64,000 nt of DNA from Halorubrum sp. 48-1-W (GTDB lineage: Archaea; Halobacteriota; Halobacteria; Halobacteriales; Haloferacaceae), in the NCBI RefSeq assembly GCF_003287355.1, contig NZ_QMIM01000023.1, forward strand, positions 1 through 64,000, read 5' to 3'. The notes under the pieces were generated by a model, which had not been told where the DNA came from, made no database searches, and saw only the letters and a program-made list of their open reading frames with translations. A program made the translations under genes and the position numbers. Below are positions 51,147 to 59,290 of this stretch, one piece after another. How positions within the stretch are numbered: position 1 is the first letter of the stretch; the number at the start of each line of letters is the position of its first letter.

Positions 51147-52508
51147 CTAGTGTGACTCCGGCGACGACGGCGAGGGCGCAGCCAGGTCGCCGTCGTCGAG
51201 TTCGACGGGTTCGGGCTCGGAGACGACCCTGAGGTCGTCCCGGTCGCGGGCGTCCTCGATCAGCGCCTCGGACGCGTACAGCCGTTCGACGTTCATCGTG
51301 TCGGTCGCGCGGAGCAGTCGGATCTCGCCCGGCTCGCGGACGCCGACCGTCGACAGACAGGCGACGATCCCCGCCCAGTCCGTCTCGACGGTCGCCGGGA
51401 TCCGGGCGTTCTCGACGCTCCCGGCGGTCACCGTGTTGATCACCGTGTCCTCGACGTCGAGGTCCGCGAGCAGGTCCCGGTGGATGAAGTCCGCCTGTCC
51501 GACGCCGGTGCCGTTGCCGTGGGAGGCGGGCGTCAGCGACCGGGTGTAGATCCGACGGATGAACGGGGTCTCCGGCGAGGGCTCGTTGAACGGGAGGATC
51601 CGCCCGGTGACGTTCGTGTCCATGCCGGAGCCGCTGACGTCCTTGCCCATGCGGTCGAACACCACCACGTCGAGGTCGTCGAAGGGGAGCTGGGGGAGCC
51701 GCTCGTAGGCGGTCTCCAACAGTTCGGCCTCGCGGTCGAGGAAGCCCGACGCGGGCACCCCCTCGATGACCGTCGTGTCGTCGCGTTCGTCCTCCACGAT
51801 CGCCACGCCGCCCACGACGGGGAGCGCCTCGAGGAGTATCTCGGTGATCTCGGGGATCATGTTCCGGAAGCTCCAGTCGAGGGCCCACTCGTGGGCGGTC
51901 TTCGCGCCCCGCTGTTTCCCCATCCCGATGACGAGCATCTTCGAGAGCCCGCTCTCGACGTCGCCCGCGAACATCGTGTGGGGTTTGACCCGGTTGGCGA
52001 CCAGGATGGCGTCGGCCGCGACCGCGTTGGCGTCGGCGTACACCGGGACGTCGCGGTCCGCGGTGTGTCCGACCACCTCGACGTCCATCGTCGCCCGGAT
52101 CTCACAGCCCACGTTCGCCTCCGTGACCCCGTAGGAGGCCAACACCTCGCGTTGTCCCTCGGCGGTCGCGCCGCCGTGGCTCCCCATCGCGGGGAAGACG
52201 AACGGCTCGTAGCCGCGCGCTTCGACGCCCTCCACCGTCCCGCGGACGATCGCCTCGAGGTTCGCGATCCCGCGGCTCCCGGCCCCGATCGCGACCTCGC
52301 CGCCCTCCGGAACGTCCTCGAACGGGAGCTCGTCCACGGCTGCGGCCGCGCGCGACTCGATCTCGTCTTCCGGGATCGGGTCAGTCTCCCACACCTGCTC
52401 TATCACGCCGAGCGGCGGGATCTCCCGGTCCCCGCAGACGTTCCTGATCGTTTCCTCCGAGACGACCCGTCGCTCGTCGGCGGACTCGACCGTTACATCC
52501 TGTTTCAT
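51147..52508 (-). CDS. LarA-like (DUF2088, lactate racemase-type) protein
   Basis: A 453-residue protein with the DUF2088 N-terminal domain: G-S-R-G-I-A-N-L, A-M-G-S-H-G-G-A-T and the segment R-V-K-P-H-T-M-F-A-G-D-V-E-S-G-L-S-K with the conserved Lys/His. Nickel-pincer LarA relatives epimerise 2-hydroxyacids; whether this one has the pincer cofactor is unknown, and no larBCE genes are in the window. It is thus probably a hydroxyacid epimerase or a non-catalytic relative. TATA-like CTTTAATACC (52530-52539, minus strand) lies 27 nt before the ATG. It is divergent from the enolase-superfamily gene at 52624. Confidence 0.8.
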   Translation of the reverse strand: MKQDVTVESADERRVVSEETIRNVCGDREIPPLGVIEQVWETDPIPEDEIESRAAAAVDELPFEDVPEGGEVAIGAGSRGIANLEAIVRGTVEGVEARGYEPFVFPAMGSHGGATAEGQREVLASYGVTEANVGCEIRATMDVEVVGHTADRDVPVYADANAVAADAILVANRVKPHTMFAGDVESGLSKMLVIGMGKQRGAKTAHEWALDWSFRNMIPEITEILLEALPVVGGVAIVEDERDDTTVIEGVPASGFLDREAELLETAYERLPQLPFDDLDVVVFDRMGKDVSGSGMDTNVTGRILPFNEPSPETPFIRRIYTRSLTPASHGNGTGVGQADFIHRDLLADLDVEDTVINTVTAGSVENARIPATVETDWAGIVACLSTVGVREPGEIRLLRATDTMNVERLYASEALIEDARDRDDLRVVSEPEPVELDDGDLAAPSPSSPESH

Positions 52509-52623
52509 ACCCTATCCTGTCCCAGCCGGGTATTAAAGGCTCTCCCGGCTTCGGGACCGCCCCGATCGGGTACCGGTCGTCGGCACCATCGGTTTTATGT
52601 GACTCTCCGGGGTCGGTTGCGAC

Positions 52624-53862
52624 ATGCGTATCACGGAGGTACGGGGCCACGCGCTGTCCTCGCCGATCGAGCCGCCACAGACCCGCCCGTTCCACGGGGG
52701 GAAACGCCGACTGTTGAAACGGGACGTCGTCCTCGTCGTCGTCGAGACGGCCGACGGCGAGGTCGGGTTCGCGCCCGCGGGAGCGAGCAGCTCCGCGATG
52801 CGCGAGTACTTCGAGGGCGACTCGCAGGCGACCTTCGCCGACCTCGTGGAAGGGCCGATCGCCGACGCCCTGGAGGGCGAGACGGTCGAGGCGGTGACGG
52901 ACGCCCACGACCTGATCGACGCGACCGACCTCCCCGAGCGGGCCCGCCACGAGGCGGCGTCCGCGATCGACGTCGCGCTGTACGACCTGCGGGGGAAGCG
53001 GGCGGGTGCGCCGATATACGAACTGCTGTGTGAGGAGTACGACACCGAGCCGGACGTCCGGCTACCGATGTACGCCAGCGCCGGCATGTACATGGAGCCG
53101 GCGGGGTACGCCGAGCAGGCGCGGACCATCGACGAACTCGGCTTCTTTGGGTACAAGTATCGCCCCGGGATCGGCCCCGAGGGCGACCTCGAGACGATAG
53201 ACCGGATCGTCGACGCGGTCGATCGGACGGAGGTCATGCTCGACTCCCACACGTGGTGGAAGCTCGAAGGCGGTGCGTACGACGCCGAAACGACCGCCGA
53301 CATCGTGGAGTACGCGGGCGAGAAGGGGGCTTACTGGGTGGAGGAGCCGGTCGCCCCCGACGACTACGAGGGGTACGTCGAACTCGCCGAACTGGGCGTT
53401 CCGCTCGCGGGCGGCGAGAGCGAGGAGTCCCCGGCCGGCCTCATCGAGCTCGGGCGGACCGGCGCGGTCGACTTCCTCCAGGGGGACGTGCGCCACCACC
53501 GCGGGTACACCGGCTGTGCGGAGGCGATCGAGTTCTGTCGGGGGCGCGACGTCGAGTTCGTCCCCCACAACTTCGGCACGTGGCTCGGGCTGATCGCGAA
53601 CGCCCACCTGGTCGCCGCCGCGCCGGAGGTCGACCTCCTCGAGTACCCGGTCTTCGAGGACGACCCCGCGCTGGACGCCGAGGAGGACCCGGGAATGTAC
53701 CCCTTCGACCTGGCGTTCGACATCCTCGAGGAGACGATCGACGTCGACGACGGGGAACTAACCGTCCCGGACGGTCCCGGCCTCGGCGTGACCGTCGACC
53801 TCGACGTCATCGAGGAGTATCCCCCGACCGAGGGCGCGTGGACCGAGTTCATCTACGACTAG
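52624..53862 (+). CDS. Enolase-superfamily enzyme (mandelate racemase-like), paralogue 1
   Basis: A 412-residue enolase-superfamily protein: an N-terminal capping domain (1-135) and a TIM barrel. Catalytic pattern: K178-Y-R180 on strand 2, metal ligands D207 (with H209), E240 (W-V-E-E-P) and E265 (G-G-E), and H315 on strand 7 (V-P-H-N-F-G). The Lys and the His suggest racemase or dehydratase chemistry on a hydroxyacid. It differs from the other two paralogues in the island at the strand-2 position, so each should have its own substrate. A TATA-like GTTTTATG (52590-52597) gives a leaderless start. Confidence 0.85.
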   Translation: MRITEVRGHALSSPIEPPQTRPFHGGKRRLLKRDVVLVVVETADGEVGFAPAGASSSAMREYFEGDSQATFADLVEGPIADALEGETVEAVTDAHDLIDATDLPERARHEAASAIDVALYDLRGKRAGAPIYELLCEEYDTEPDVRLPMYASAGMYMEPAGYAEQARTIDELGFFGYKYRPGIGPEGDLETIDRIVDAVDRTEVMLDSHTWWKLEGGAYDAETTADIVEYAGEKGAYWVEEPVAPDDYEGYVELAELGVPLAGGESEESPAGLIELGRTGAVDFLQGDVRHHRGYTGCAEAIEFCRGRDVEFVPHNFGTWLGLIANAHLVAAAPEVDLLEYPVFEDDPALDAEEDPGMYPFDLAFDILEETIDVDDGELTVPDGPGLGVTVDLDVIEEYPPTEGAWTEFIYD

Positions 53863-53884
53863 CGTTCCTCGTGTAGGTGTCATA

Positions 53885-54295
53885 GAAGCGTTCGCACATC
53901 CGGATCGAGAATCGTTCGAGGTAGGTGAGAGAATGAGCGATCTGCGGTGGCGTGCCGGTGAGCGCCCGGAGGGCGCGAACCGCCCGCGAGGGACGCCGCG
54001 AGCGAAAGCGAGCGGCGAGGCTGGGGAGGCGTGAGGTGCGGTCGCGGGACGGTAGGGTGGGACTCAAAGGGGCAGCCGCGAGGACGAAGCACGCCGCAGT
54101 AAGCACCGCTGCGAAGGAGCGGTAGCGACTGAGTGAGGCGCGCAACAAGGCGCGCGAGTCCTCGCGGCTGGGGCTTTGGAGATGTTCCCCGAAGTCGTGC
54201 TCGCTGCGCTGTACTGCCGAACGGCTGGGGCTTTGGAAGTGTTCTCCGAAGTCTCCTTCACCGCGCCAGCAACGAGGCCTTCTCGATCAAACATT
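53885..54295 (+). repeat. Dispersed hairpin element (copy 4, full length)
   Basis: Plus-strand copy of about 400 bp. Hairpin 1 is 53962-53967 with 53971-53976, hairpin 2 is 53994-53999 with 54012-54017, then GAGGCTGGGGAGG. Two direct repeats of 31 bp start at 54166 and 54223 (57 bp apart), and the end is TTCTCGATCA (about 54280). This order is the same as in the 22.2-kb copy. The gap 54296-54417 shows nothing else. Confidence 0.75.
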
Positions 54296-54417
54296 CCGCT
54301 CCAATAGCAGGCGAGTTCTCACGGTCGGTTCGTTTCGAGGCCGTGAAAGACACGCCATCAACCCACTTCCAGGGTCGATTCCGCGCGTACCGCCCCCGTC
54401 ACGACGACGAAGTCCAG

Positions 54418-54621
54418 TCACGACGACTCCCAGCGCTCGGGCGCGATGCCGGCGAACGCGACGAGCCGCGGGTACGCGAGACCGACCGCGACCGCGACGA
54501 GGACGCCGACGTAGATCGGGAGGTCGTACCCGGCCCGTTCGATCCCGTCGACGACGACGAGGATCGCCCCGATCATCACCAGGTAGTGTAACAGGAGGTA
54601 CGGGAAGTTGCCTCGGTCCAT
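54418..54621 (-). CDS. Small two-helix membrane protein
   Basis: A 67-residue protein with two hydrophobic helices (YLLLHYLVMIGAILVVVDGI and YVGVLVAVAVGLAYPRL) and a short hydrophilic tail. The N-terminus MDRGNFPYL is compact. No family known to me; the shape matches many small haloarchaeal membrane proteins. It lies downstream of the mannonate-dehydratase-like gene (which ends 55 bp upstream on the same strand), so readthrough is possible. Confidence 0.6.
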   Translation of the reverse strand: MDRGNFPYLLLHYLVMIGAILVVVDGIERAGYDLPIYVGVLVAVAVGLAYPRLVAFAGIAPERWESS

Positions 54622-54675
54622 GGGCGGGATCGAACCCCCCGGAGCAAAACGGTGTCGGCCGGGCGTTTCCGACCG

Positions 54676-55746
54676 TCACTCGGCGAGCGCGCCCCGCAGG
54701 AGCCCGCGCAGGTACCCCGCCGTGAACCCCCGGGCCCGGTGGCCCCAGTCGGTGTCGTCGCGCATCTCCGGGACGTGGTCGGGGATGACGATCCCGTCGA
54801 ACCCGGTGTCGATCAGGGTCCGCATCACCTCGAACTCGTCGTAGTTGCCGCAGTCGACGAACGTCTCGTTGAACGATTCTGCGGTCCCCTCGACGTCACG
54901 GAAGTGAACGAACACGATGTCGCCGCGCTCGCCGAACTCGCGGACGACGTCGACGACGTCGACCCCCATCTCGGAGAAACAGCCGAGACACAGCTTCAGT
55001 CCGTGGTTGTCGCTGGGGACCGCGTCCATCGCCCGGCGAAAGCTCTCCACGTTCCTGAACAGCCGCGGGATGCCGCCGATCGACTCGATGTTCGGCGGGT
55101 CGATGGGGTGGAGCGCGAGGGTGACGCCCGCCTCCTCGGCGACCGGCAGGACCTCCCGGAGGAACCCCTCGTAGTTCTCCCACAGCTCCGCCTCGGTGTA
55201 CTCGCGGTCGAGCGCGGGGTCGCCCGCGTCCTCGACGTCCGTCAGCTCGAAGCTCGTCCCCTGGGCGTCGCCGCGCAGCGGGACGGTCCCGGTCCGCATC
55301 GGCACGACGCCCCGGGGGTTCCACTGGTAGCCGAGGACCGGTAGGCCGGCCTCGCCCATGTTCCTGACGAGCGTCTTGATGGACTCGAGCTGTTTCTCCG
55401 CGCCCGGCCGGCCGAACTTGATGTCGCCGTAGCAGTTGTACCCGAGCGTGTGGATCCCGGCGAGGCGGACGCCGTGGTCAGCACACGCCGCCTCGAGCGA
55501 CTCGAGGTACTCGACCGAGGGGACGTCGTCGGGCCCGAGGGGCAGCCGCCGGTCGGTCGCCGTGCGGTCGCTCTCGTCGGCGAAGATGTCCCCGCCGGTC
55601 CCGCCGCCGGGCTCGGTCGGGTTGACGAAGACGTCGCTCACGCCCAGCTGGCGGACGTACTGGAGGCGTTCGTCCGAGAGGGTGTTCGTCCGGAAGCCGA
55701 CGCACAGCCCCGACGGTGTCCGGTCTCCGCGGTCTGCGTGCTCCAT
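54676..55746 (-). CDS. Mannonate dehydratase-like TIM-barrel protein (UxuA/xylose isomerase fold)
   Basis: A 356-residue TIM-barrel protein. UxuA-type features are L-A-L-H-P-I-D-P-P (metal His), R-N-V-E-S-F-R-R-A-M, K-L-C-L-G-C-F-S-E-M-G, V-H-F-R-D-V-E and I-P-D-H-V-P (second metal His). D-mannonate dehydratase makes 2-keto-3-deoxygluconate in hexuronate breakdown. Some relatives act as sugar epimerases, so the substrate is inferred. A TATA-like CTATACC (55770-55777, minus strand) is 27 nt before the ATG. Adjacent enolase-type dehydratases and the HpcH aldolase fit a shared sugar-acid route. Confidence 0.83.
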   Translation of the reverse strand: MEHADRGDRTPSGLCVGFRTNTLSDERLQYVRQLGVSDVFVNPTEPGGGTGGDIFADESDRTATDRRLPLGPDDVPSVEYLESLEAACADHGVRLAGIHTLGYNCYGDIKFGRPGAEKQLESIKTLVRNMGEAGLPVLGYQWNPRGVVPMRTGTVPLRGDAQGTSFELTDVEDAGDPALDREYTEAELWENYEGFLREVLPVAEEAGVTLALHPIDPPNIESIGGIPRLFRNVESFRRAMDAVPSDNHGLKLCLGCFSEMGVDVVDVVREFGERGDIVFVHFRDVEGTAESFNETFVDCGNYDEFEVMRTLIDTGFDGIVIPDHVPEMRDDTDWGHRARGFTAGYLRGLLRGALAE

Positions 55747-55816
55747 ACGTCACCGTGCCGAACAGACGGGTATAGACGTTTCGGTGGTCGTTCGACGCGA
55801 CGAGCCGTCGGGTCCC

Positions 55817-55884
55817 GGCGTCGACGACGAGGACATTCGGCGTCGACAACGAGGACATTCGGCGTCGACGACGAGAGCCTTCGA
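55817..55884. repeat. 22-bp tandem repeat, three copies
   Basis: Units of GCGTCGACGACGAGGACATTCG start near 55818, 55840 and 55862, exactly 22 bp apart. The third copy is slightly changed. They lie between the divergent UxuA-like and enolase-superfamily genes, just before the TATA-like GCTTTAATCC (55897-55906). Confidence 0.75.
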
Positions 55885-55944
55885 CAGCGGAGACGACAGC
55901 TTTAATCCCTCCGGTTGAAACGCGTCAACACGAGCCACCCGACC

Positions 55945-57177
55945 ATGTACGAGGACTTTGCCACCAAGCTGGCGACGACGATGTGGGGCGATTACGATAG
56001 GACCCCCGAACGCGACACGGAGTCGCCCGAGATAACCGACATCGACACGGTCGTCGTCGACGGGAACTTCCCGTGGACGATCGTGACGATCGAGACCGAC
56101 ACCGGCGTGACGGGGATCGGCGAGGCGTACCCCTCGCCCGGCGTCCACGAGATCATCACCGACTACCTCCGGCCGGTGCTGGTCGGCGAGAACCCGCTCG
56201 ACGTCGAGCGGCTCTACCACCTGATGCGCGAGAGCCTCTCGGGCAGGGGGTCCCAGCAGGGGGTCGCGACGATCGCGATAAGCGGCGTCGAACTCGCGCT
56301 GTGGGACACCGCGGGGAAGGCGCTCGACCAGCCCGTCTACCAGCTACTCGGCGGGAAGATGCGCGACGAGGTGCGGATCTACGCCGACTGTCACGCCGGC
56401 GAGTCGATGATCGACGCCGCGATCGAGGGACAGCGTCGGGAGACGTACCGGCCGGAGGCGTACGCCGAGGAAGCCCGCGACGCCGTCGACGAGGGGTTCG
56501 ACCTCATCAAGTTCGACCTCGACGTCCCGTCCGGACACGAGATCGGGACGAAGTCCCGCCACCTCACCGGCCCCGAGGTCGAACACAAGCGACGGCTGGT
56601 CGCCGCCGTCGCGGAGGAGGTCGGCGACGAGGCGGAGTTCGCGTTCGACCTCCACTGGAACTTCAGCCGCGAGTCGGCCAAGCGCGTCTGTGACGCGGTA
56701 GAGGGGTACGACCCCGTCTGGATCGAGGACCCCCTCCCGCCGGAGAACACCGAGGCGATGGCGAACTTCGCTGCGACGGTCGACGTGCCGGTCCTGACCG
56801 GCGAGAACCGCTACGGCCGCCACGGCTTTCGGGACCTCCTCGAGTCGGGCGCGGTCGACTTCGTCGCCCCCGACACCCCGAAGACGGGCGGCATCGCGGA
56901 GACGAAGAAGATCGGCGACCTCGCGGACACCTACTACTGTGCGCTCGCGCCCCACAACATCGGGAGCCCGGTGGCGACGATGGCGGGCGTCCACGTCGGC
57001 GCGACCGTCCCGAACTTCCTCGCGTTGGAGTTCCACGCCCGCGACGTCCCGTGGTGGGAGGACATGGTCGACCGCGCCGAGCCGCTGATCCAGGACGGCC
57101 GGATCCGCGTGCCCGACGCCCCCGGCCTCGGCATCGAACTCGACTGGGACGTCGTCGAGGAGCACCGCAAGCGCTGA
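55945..57177 (+). CDS. Enolase-superfamily sugar-acid dehydratase (gluconate/galactonate dehydratase-like), paralogue 2
   Basis: A 410-residue enolase-superfamily protein closest to haloarchaeal and galactonate/gluconate-type dehydratases. Pattern: K189-F-D191 on strand 2, metal ligands D235 (with H237), E261 (W-I-E-D-P) and E287 (T-G-E-N), H337 on strand 7 (A-P-H-N-I-G) and E362 on strand 8. His at D-x-H and H337 fit acid/base dehydration of an aldonate to a 2-keto-3-deoxy acid. ATG 55945 is favoured (MYEDFATK); the TATA-like box at 55897-55906 gives a leader of about 15 nt. Confidence 0.86.
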   Translation: MYEDFATKLATTMWGDYDRTPERDTESPEITDIDTVVVDGNFPWTIVTIETDTGVTGIGEAYPSPGVHEIITDYLRPVLVGENPLDVERLYHLMRESLSGRGSQQGVATIAISGVELALWDTAGKALDQPVYQLLGGKMRDEVRIYADCHAGESMIDAAIEGQRRETYRPEAYAEEARDAVDEGFDLIKFDLDVPSGHEIGTKSRHLTGPEVEHKRRLVAAVAEEVGDEAEFAFDLHWNFSRESAKRVCDAVEGYDPVWIEDPLPPENTEAMANFAATVDVPVLTGENRYGRHGFRDLLESGAVDFVAPDTPKTGGIAETKKIGDLADTYYCALAPHNIGSPVATMAGVHVGATVPNFLALEFHARDVPWWEDMVDRAEPLIQDGRIRVPDAPGLGIELDWDVVEEHRKR

Positions 57178-57200
57178 GTCCGAGGGTCTGCCTCGTCGAT

Positions 57201-57261
57201 CCCCGTTCCCTGTCGCGCTTCGCGCCCCATTTCTCCCCGTTCCCTGTCGCGCTTCGCGCCC
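57201..57261. repeat. 27-bp direct repeat in a convergent gap
   Basis: CCCCGTTCCCTGTCGCGCTT plus CGCGCCC occurs at 57201-57227 and again exactly at 57235-57261. The repeat lies between the convergent ends of the enolase-superfamily and acyl-CoA dehydrogenase genes and has no coding role. Confidence 0.75.
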
Positions 57262-57299
57262 GTCGCCTCCCCGGTCGTCGACGGCGGGCGCGCGCCCGC

Positions 57300-58433
57300 T
57301 CAGACGTCCGGGACCCCGTCGCGCCGGAGCGCGGCGGCGATCTGGTTCTTCTGTATCTCGTCCGTTCCGGCGGCGATGCGGCGCCCCCGCGCGAGCCGGT
57401 GGAGGTACTCCAGCGGGTGACCCTGCTGGTAGCCGTTCGCGCCGTGGACCTGGAGCGACTCGCTGACGACCGTCTCGACCATCTCGCTGGCGTACAGCTT
57501 CGCGACGGCCGTCTCGAGCCGGTCGGGCGTCCGCCCCGCGTCGATAGCCGACTGGCCGGCCGAGTAGGTGAGCGCCCGGGAGGCCTGGAGCAGTTTCGTC
57601 GCGTCCGCGAGCTTCCACTCGATCCCCTGGAACTCGCCGATCGGCTGGTCGAACTGGACGCGGTCCTCCGAGTACTCCACCGCCTTCTCGAGGGCGTTGC
57701 GGGCGAACGCGTTCGCCAGCGCTGAGCTCCCGAGGCGCTCCCAGTTGAGCGCTTTCAGCTGTTGTTTGAACCCGTCGGCCCCGCGGGTGAGGACGTTCTC
57801 CTCCGGGACGACGACGTCCTCGATGTAGAAGTGCGTCTGCTCGTGGCCCGCCATGTTGGTGAAGTGCTGTTGTACCTCGACGCCGTCCGAATCGAGGTCG
57901 AGGACGACGGTGCCGAGCCCCTCCTCGAAGTGCGTCCAGACGACGGCCGCGTCCGACTCCCGGACCCGGGAGACCCACGTCTTCTCCCCGTTCATCACCA
58001 GCTCGTCGCCCTCCTCGTGGACGGTCGTGTTCATCGATTTCACGTCCGAGCCGGCCTCGGGCTCGGAGATCCCGATCGCGATCGCGCTCTCGCCGGCGGT
58101 CACGGGCTCGAGATACCGCTCCTTGACCGCCTCGGTCCCGAACATCTCGATCGCCCGTGGGCCGACCATCTGTTGTTCGTAGAGGAACTGCGCCGTGTCC
58201 GGACACACCGCGCCGACGACCTCGATGGAGAGGATCGCCTCGAGCTCCGAGAGGCCGCCGCCGCCGTACTCCTCGTCGATGTTGATCCCGAGGAAGCCGC
58301 GGTCGGCCAGCAGCTCGACGTTCCGCCAGGGCGTCTCGCCGTCCCACTCGAAGGCGTCGTCCGCGAACTCCGTCTCCGCAAGCTCCGAGAGCGAGTCGAC
58401 GATCATTCGCTGTTCCGCAGAGAGCGAAAGCAT
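57300..58433 (-). CDS. Acyl-CoA dehydrogenase family protein
   Basis: A 377-residue flavoprotein of the ACAD family. Visible: the FAD-binding I-G-I-S-E-P-E-A-G-S-D, W-V-S-R-V and Q-V-H-G-A-N-G-Y, and the C-terminal helix bundle. The common catalytic-base motif I-Y-E-G-T appears as I-A-A-G-T, with Ala at the Glu position, so the base may sit elsewhere (as in isovaleryl-CoA-type enzymes) or activity is altered. Family length 380 fits. TATA-like TTATTTGACG (about 58457-58464, minus strand) is 27 nt before the ATG. It follows the crotonase gene on the same strand with its own promoter. Confidence 0.85.
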   Translation of the reverse strand: MLSLSAEQRMIVDSLSELAETEFADDAFEWDGETPWRNVELLADRGFLGINIDEEYGGGGLSELEAILSIEVVGAVCPDTAQFLYEQQMVGPRAIEMFGTEAVKERYLEPVTAGESAIAIGISEPEAGSDVKSMNTTVHEEGDELVMNGEKTWVSRVRESDAAVVWTHFEEGLGTVVLDLDSDGVEVQQHFTNMAGHEQTHFYIEDVVVPEENVLTRGADGFKQQLKALNWERLGSSALANAFARNALEKAVEYSEDRVQFDQPIGEFQGIEWKLADATKLLQASRALTYSAGQSAIDAGRTPDRLETAVAKLYASEMVETVVSESLQVHGANGYQQGHPLEYLHRLARGRRIAAGTDEIQKNQIAAALRRDGVPDV

Positions 58434-58507
58434 ACACGATCTGCTCGTCCCGACGTCAAATAACTGCCGACGGGGAACAGCGGACCGCGGCCGATCCCCC
58501 CGACCGC

Positions 58508-59290
58508 TCACTCGGTCGGACGGTCGTAGTCGGGGTCGCGTCGCTCGCGAAACGCCGCGACGGCCTCCTCGTGTTCGGGGTCGGTGACGCACTCCCACTG
58601 GTACGCGATCGCCGACTCGCAGTGGTCCGCGAACGAGCCCTGCTCGGACAGAAGCGCCTTCGTCCGCCGGACCGCCAGCCGTGGCTTGTCCCGGATCTCC
58701 TCGGCGATCGAGTGCGCCTCCGCGAGCGGGTCCGCGACGACCTCGGCGACGAGCCCGAGGTCGGCGGCGCGCTCGGCGTCGACGTCCCTGCCGGTCAGGA
58801 GGAGTTCCCGGGCGGGCCCCTCGCCGATCAGCCGCGGGAGGAGCCACGCGCCGCCGTCGCCCGGAACCAGCCCCACGCTGACGAACCCCTCGCTGAACAG
58901 CGCGTCCGGCCCGGCCGTCCGGACGTCGCAGGCGAGCGCGAAGTCACAGCCGGCACCGACCGCCGGCCCGCCCACCGCGGCGATCGTCGGCGTCGGGTTC
59001 GTCCGCAGCTTCTCGACGACCGCCTGAACCGACGAGAGGAACTCGCCGTAGGCAGTCTCGCCCATCCCGGACCAGTCGGGCATCTCGCCGACGTCGGCGC
59101 CGGCACAGAACCCGCCCTCCGAACCCGTCAGGACGATCGCGTACACGTCGTCGTCGGCGTCCGCGCGGGCGAGGACCTCGTTCAGTTCGGCGACGGTGGC
59201 CTCCCGGAAGGCGTTCCGGACCGCCGGCCGGTCGATCGTCACGGTGGCGATCCCGCCGTCGACGTCGTAGCGCACGTCCTCGCCCGTCAT
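58508..59290 (-). CDS. Enoyl-CoA hydratase/isomerase (crotonase) family protein
   Basis: A 260-residue crotonase. The oxyanion-hole segments are G-F-C-A-G-A-D-V and A-V-G-G-P-A-V-G-A-G-C-D. The second Glu of classical hydratases is present (G-E-G-P-A-R-E-L-L-L-T-G), but the first appears replaced by a Phe/Val-type residue in F-S-E-G-F-V-S-V-G. It may therefore be an isomerase or an unusual hydratase. Its ATG overlaps the stop of the upstream enolase-superfamily gene (ATGA), so the two are coupled. The acyl-CoA dehydrogenase follows 74 bp downstream. Confidence 0.84.
   Translation of the reverse strand: MTGEDVRYDVDGGIATVTIDRPAVRNAFREATVAELNEVLARADADDDVYAIVLTGSEGGFCAGADVGEMPDWSGMGETAYGEFLSSVQAVVEKLRTNPTPTIAAVGGPAVGAGCDFALACDVRTAGPDALFSEGFVSVGLVPGDGGAWLLPRLIGEGPARELLLTGRDVDAERAADLGLVAEVVADPLAEAHSIAEEIRDKPRLAVRRTKALLSEQGSFADHCESAIAYQWECVTDPEHEEAVAAFRERRDPDYDRPTE

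Noticed and set aside
51147-52508. Calling the DUF2088 protein a true lactate racemase
   Set aside because: No larB, larC or larE cofactor genes are nearby and the family is functionally diverse, so only LarA-like is stated.
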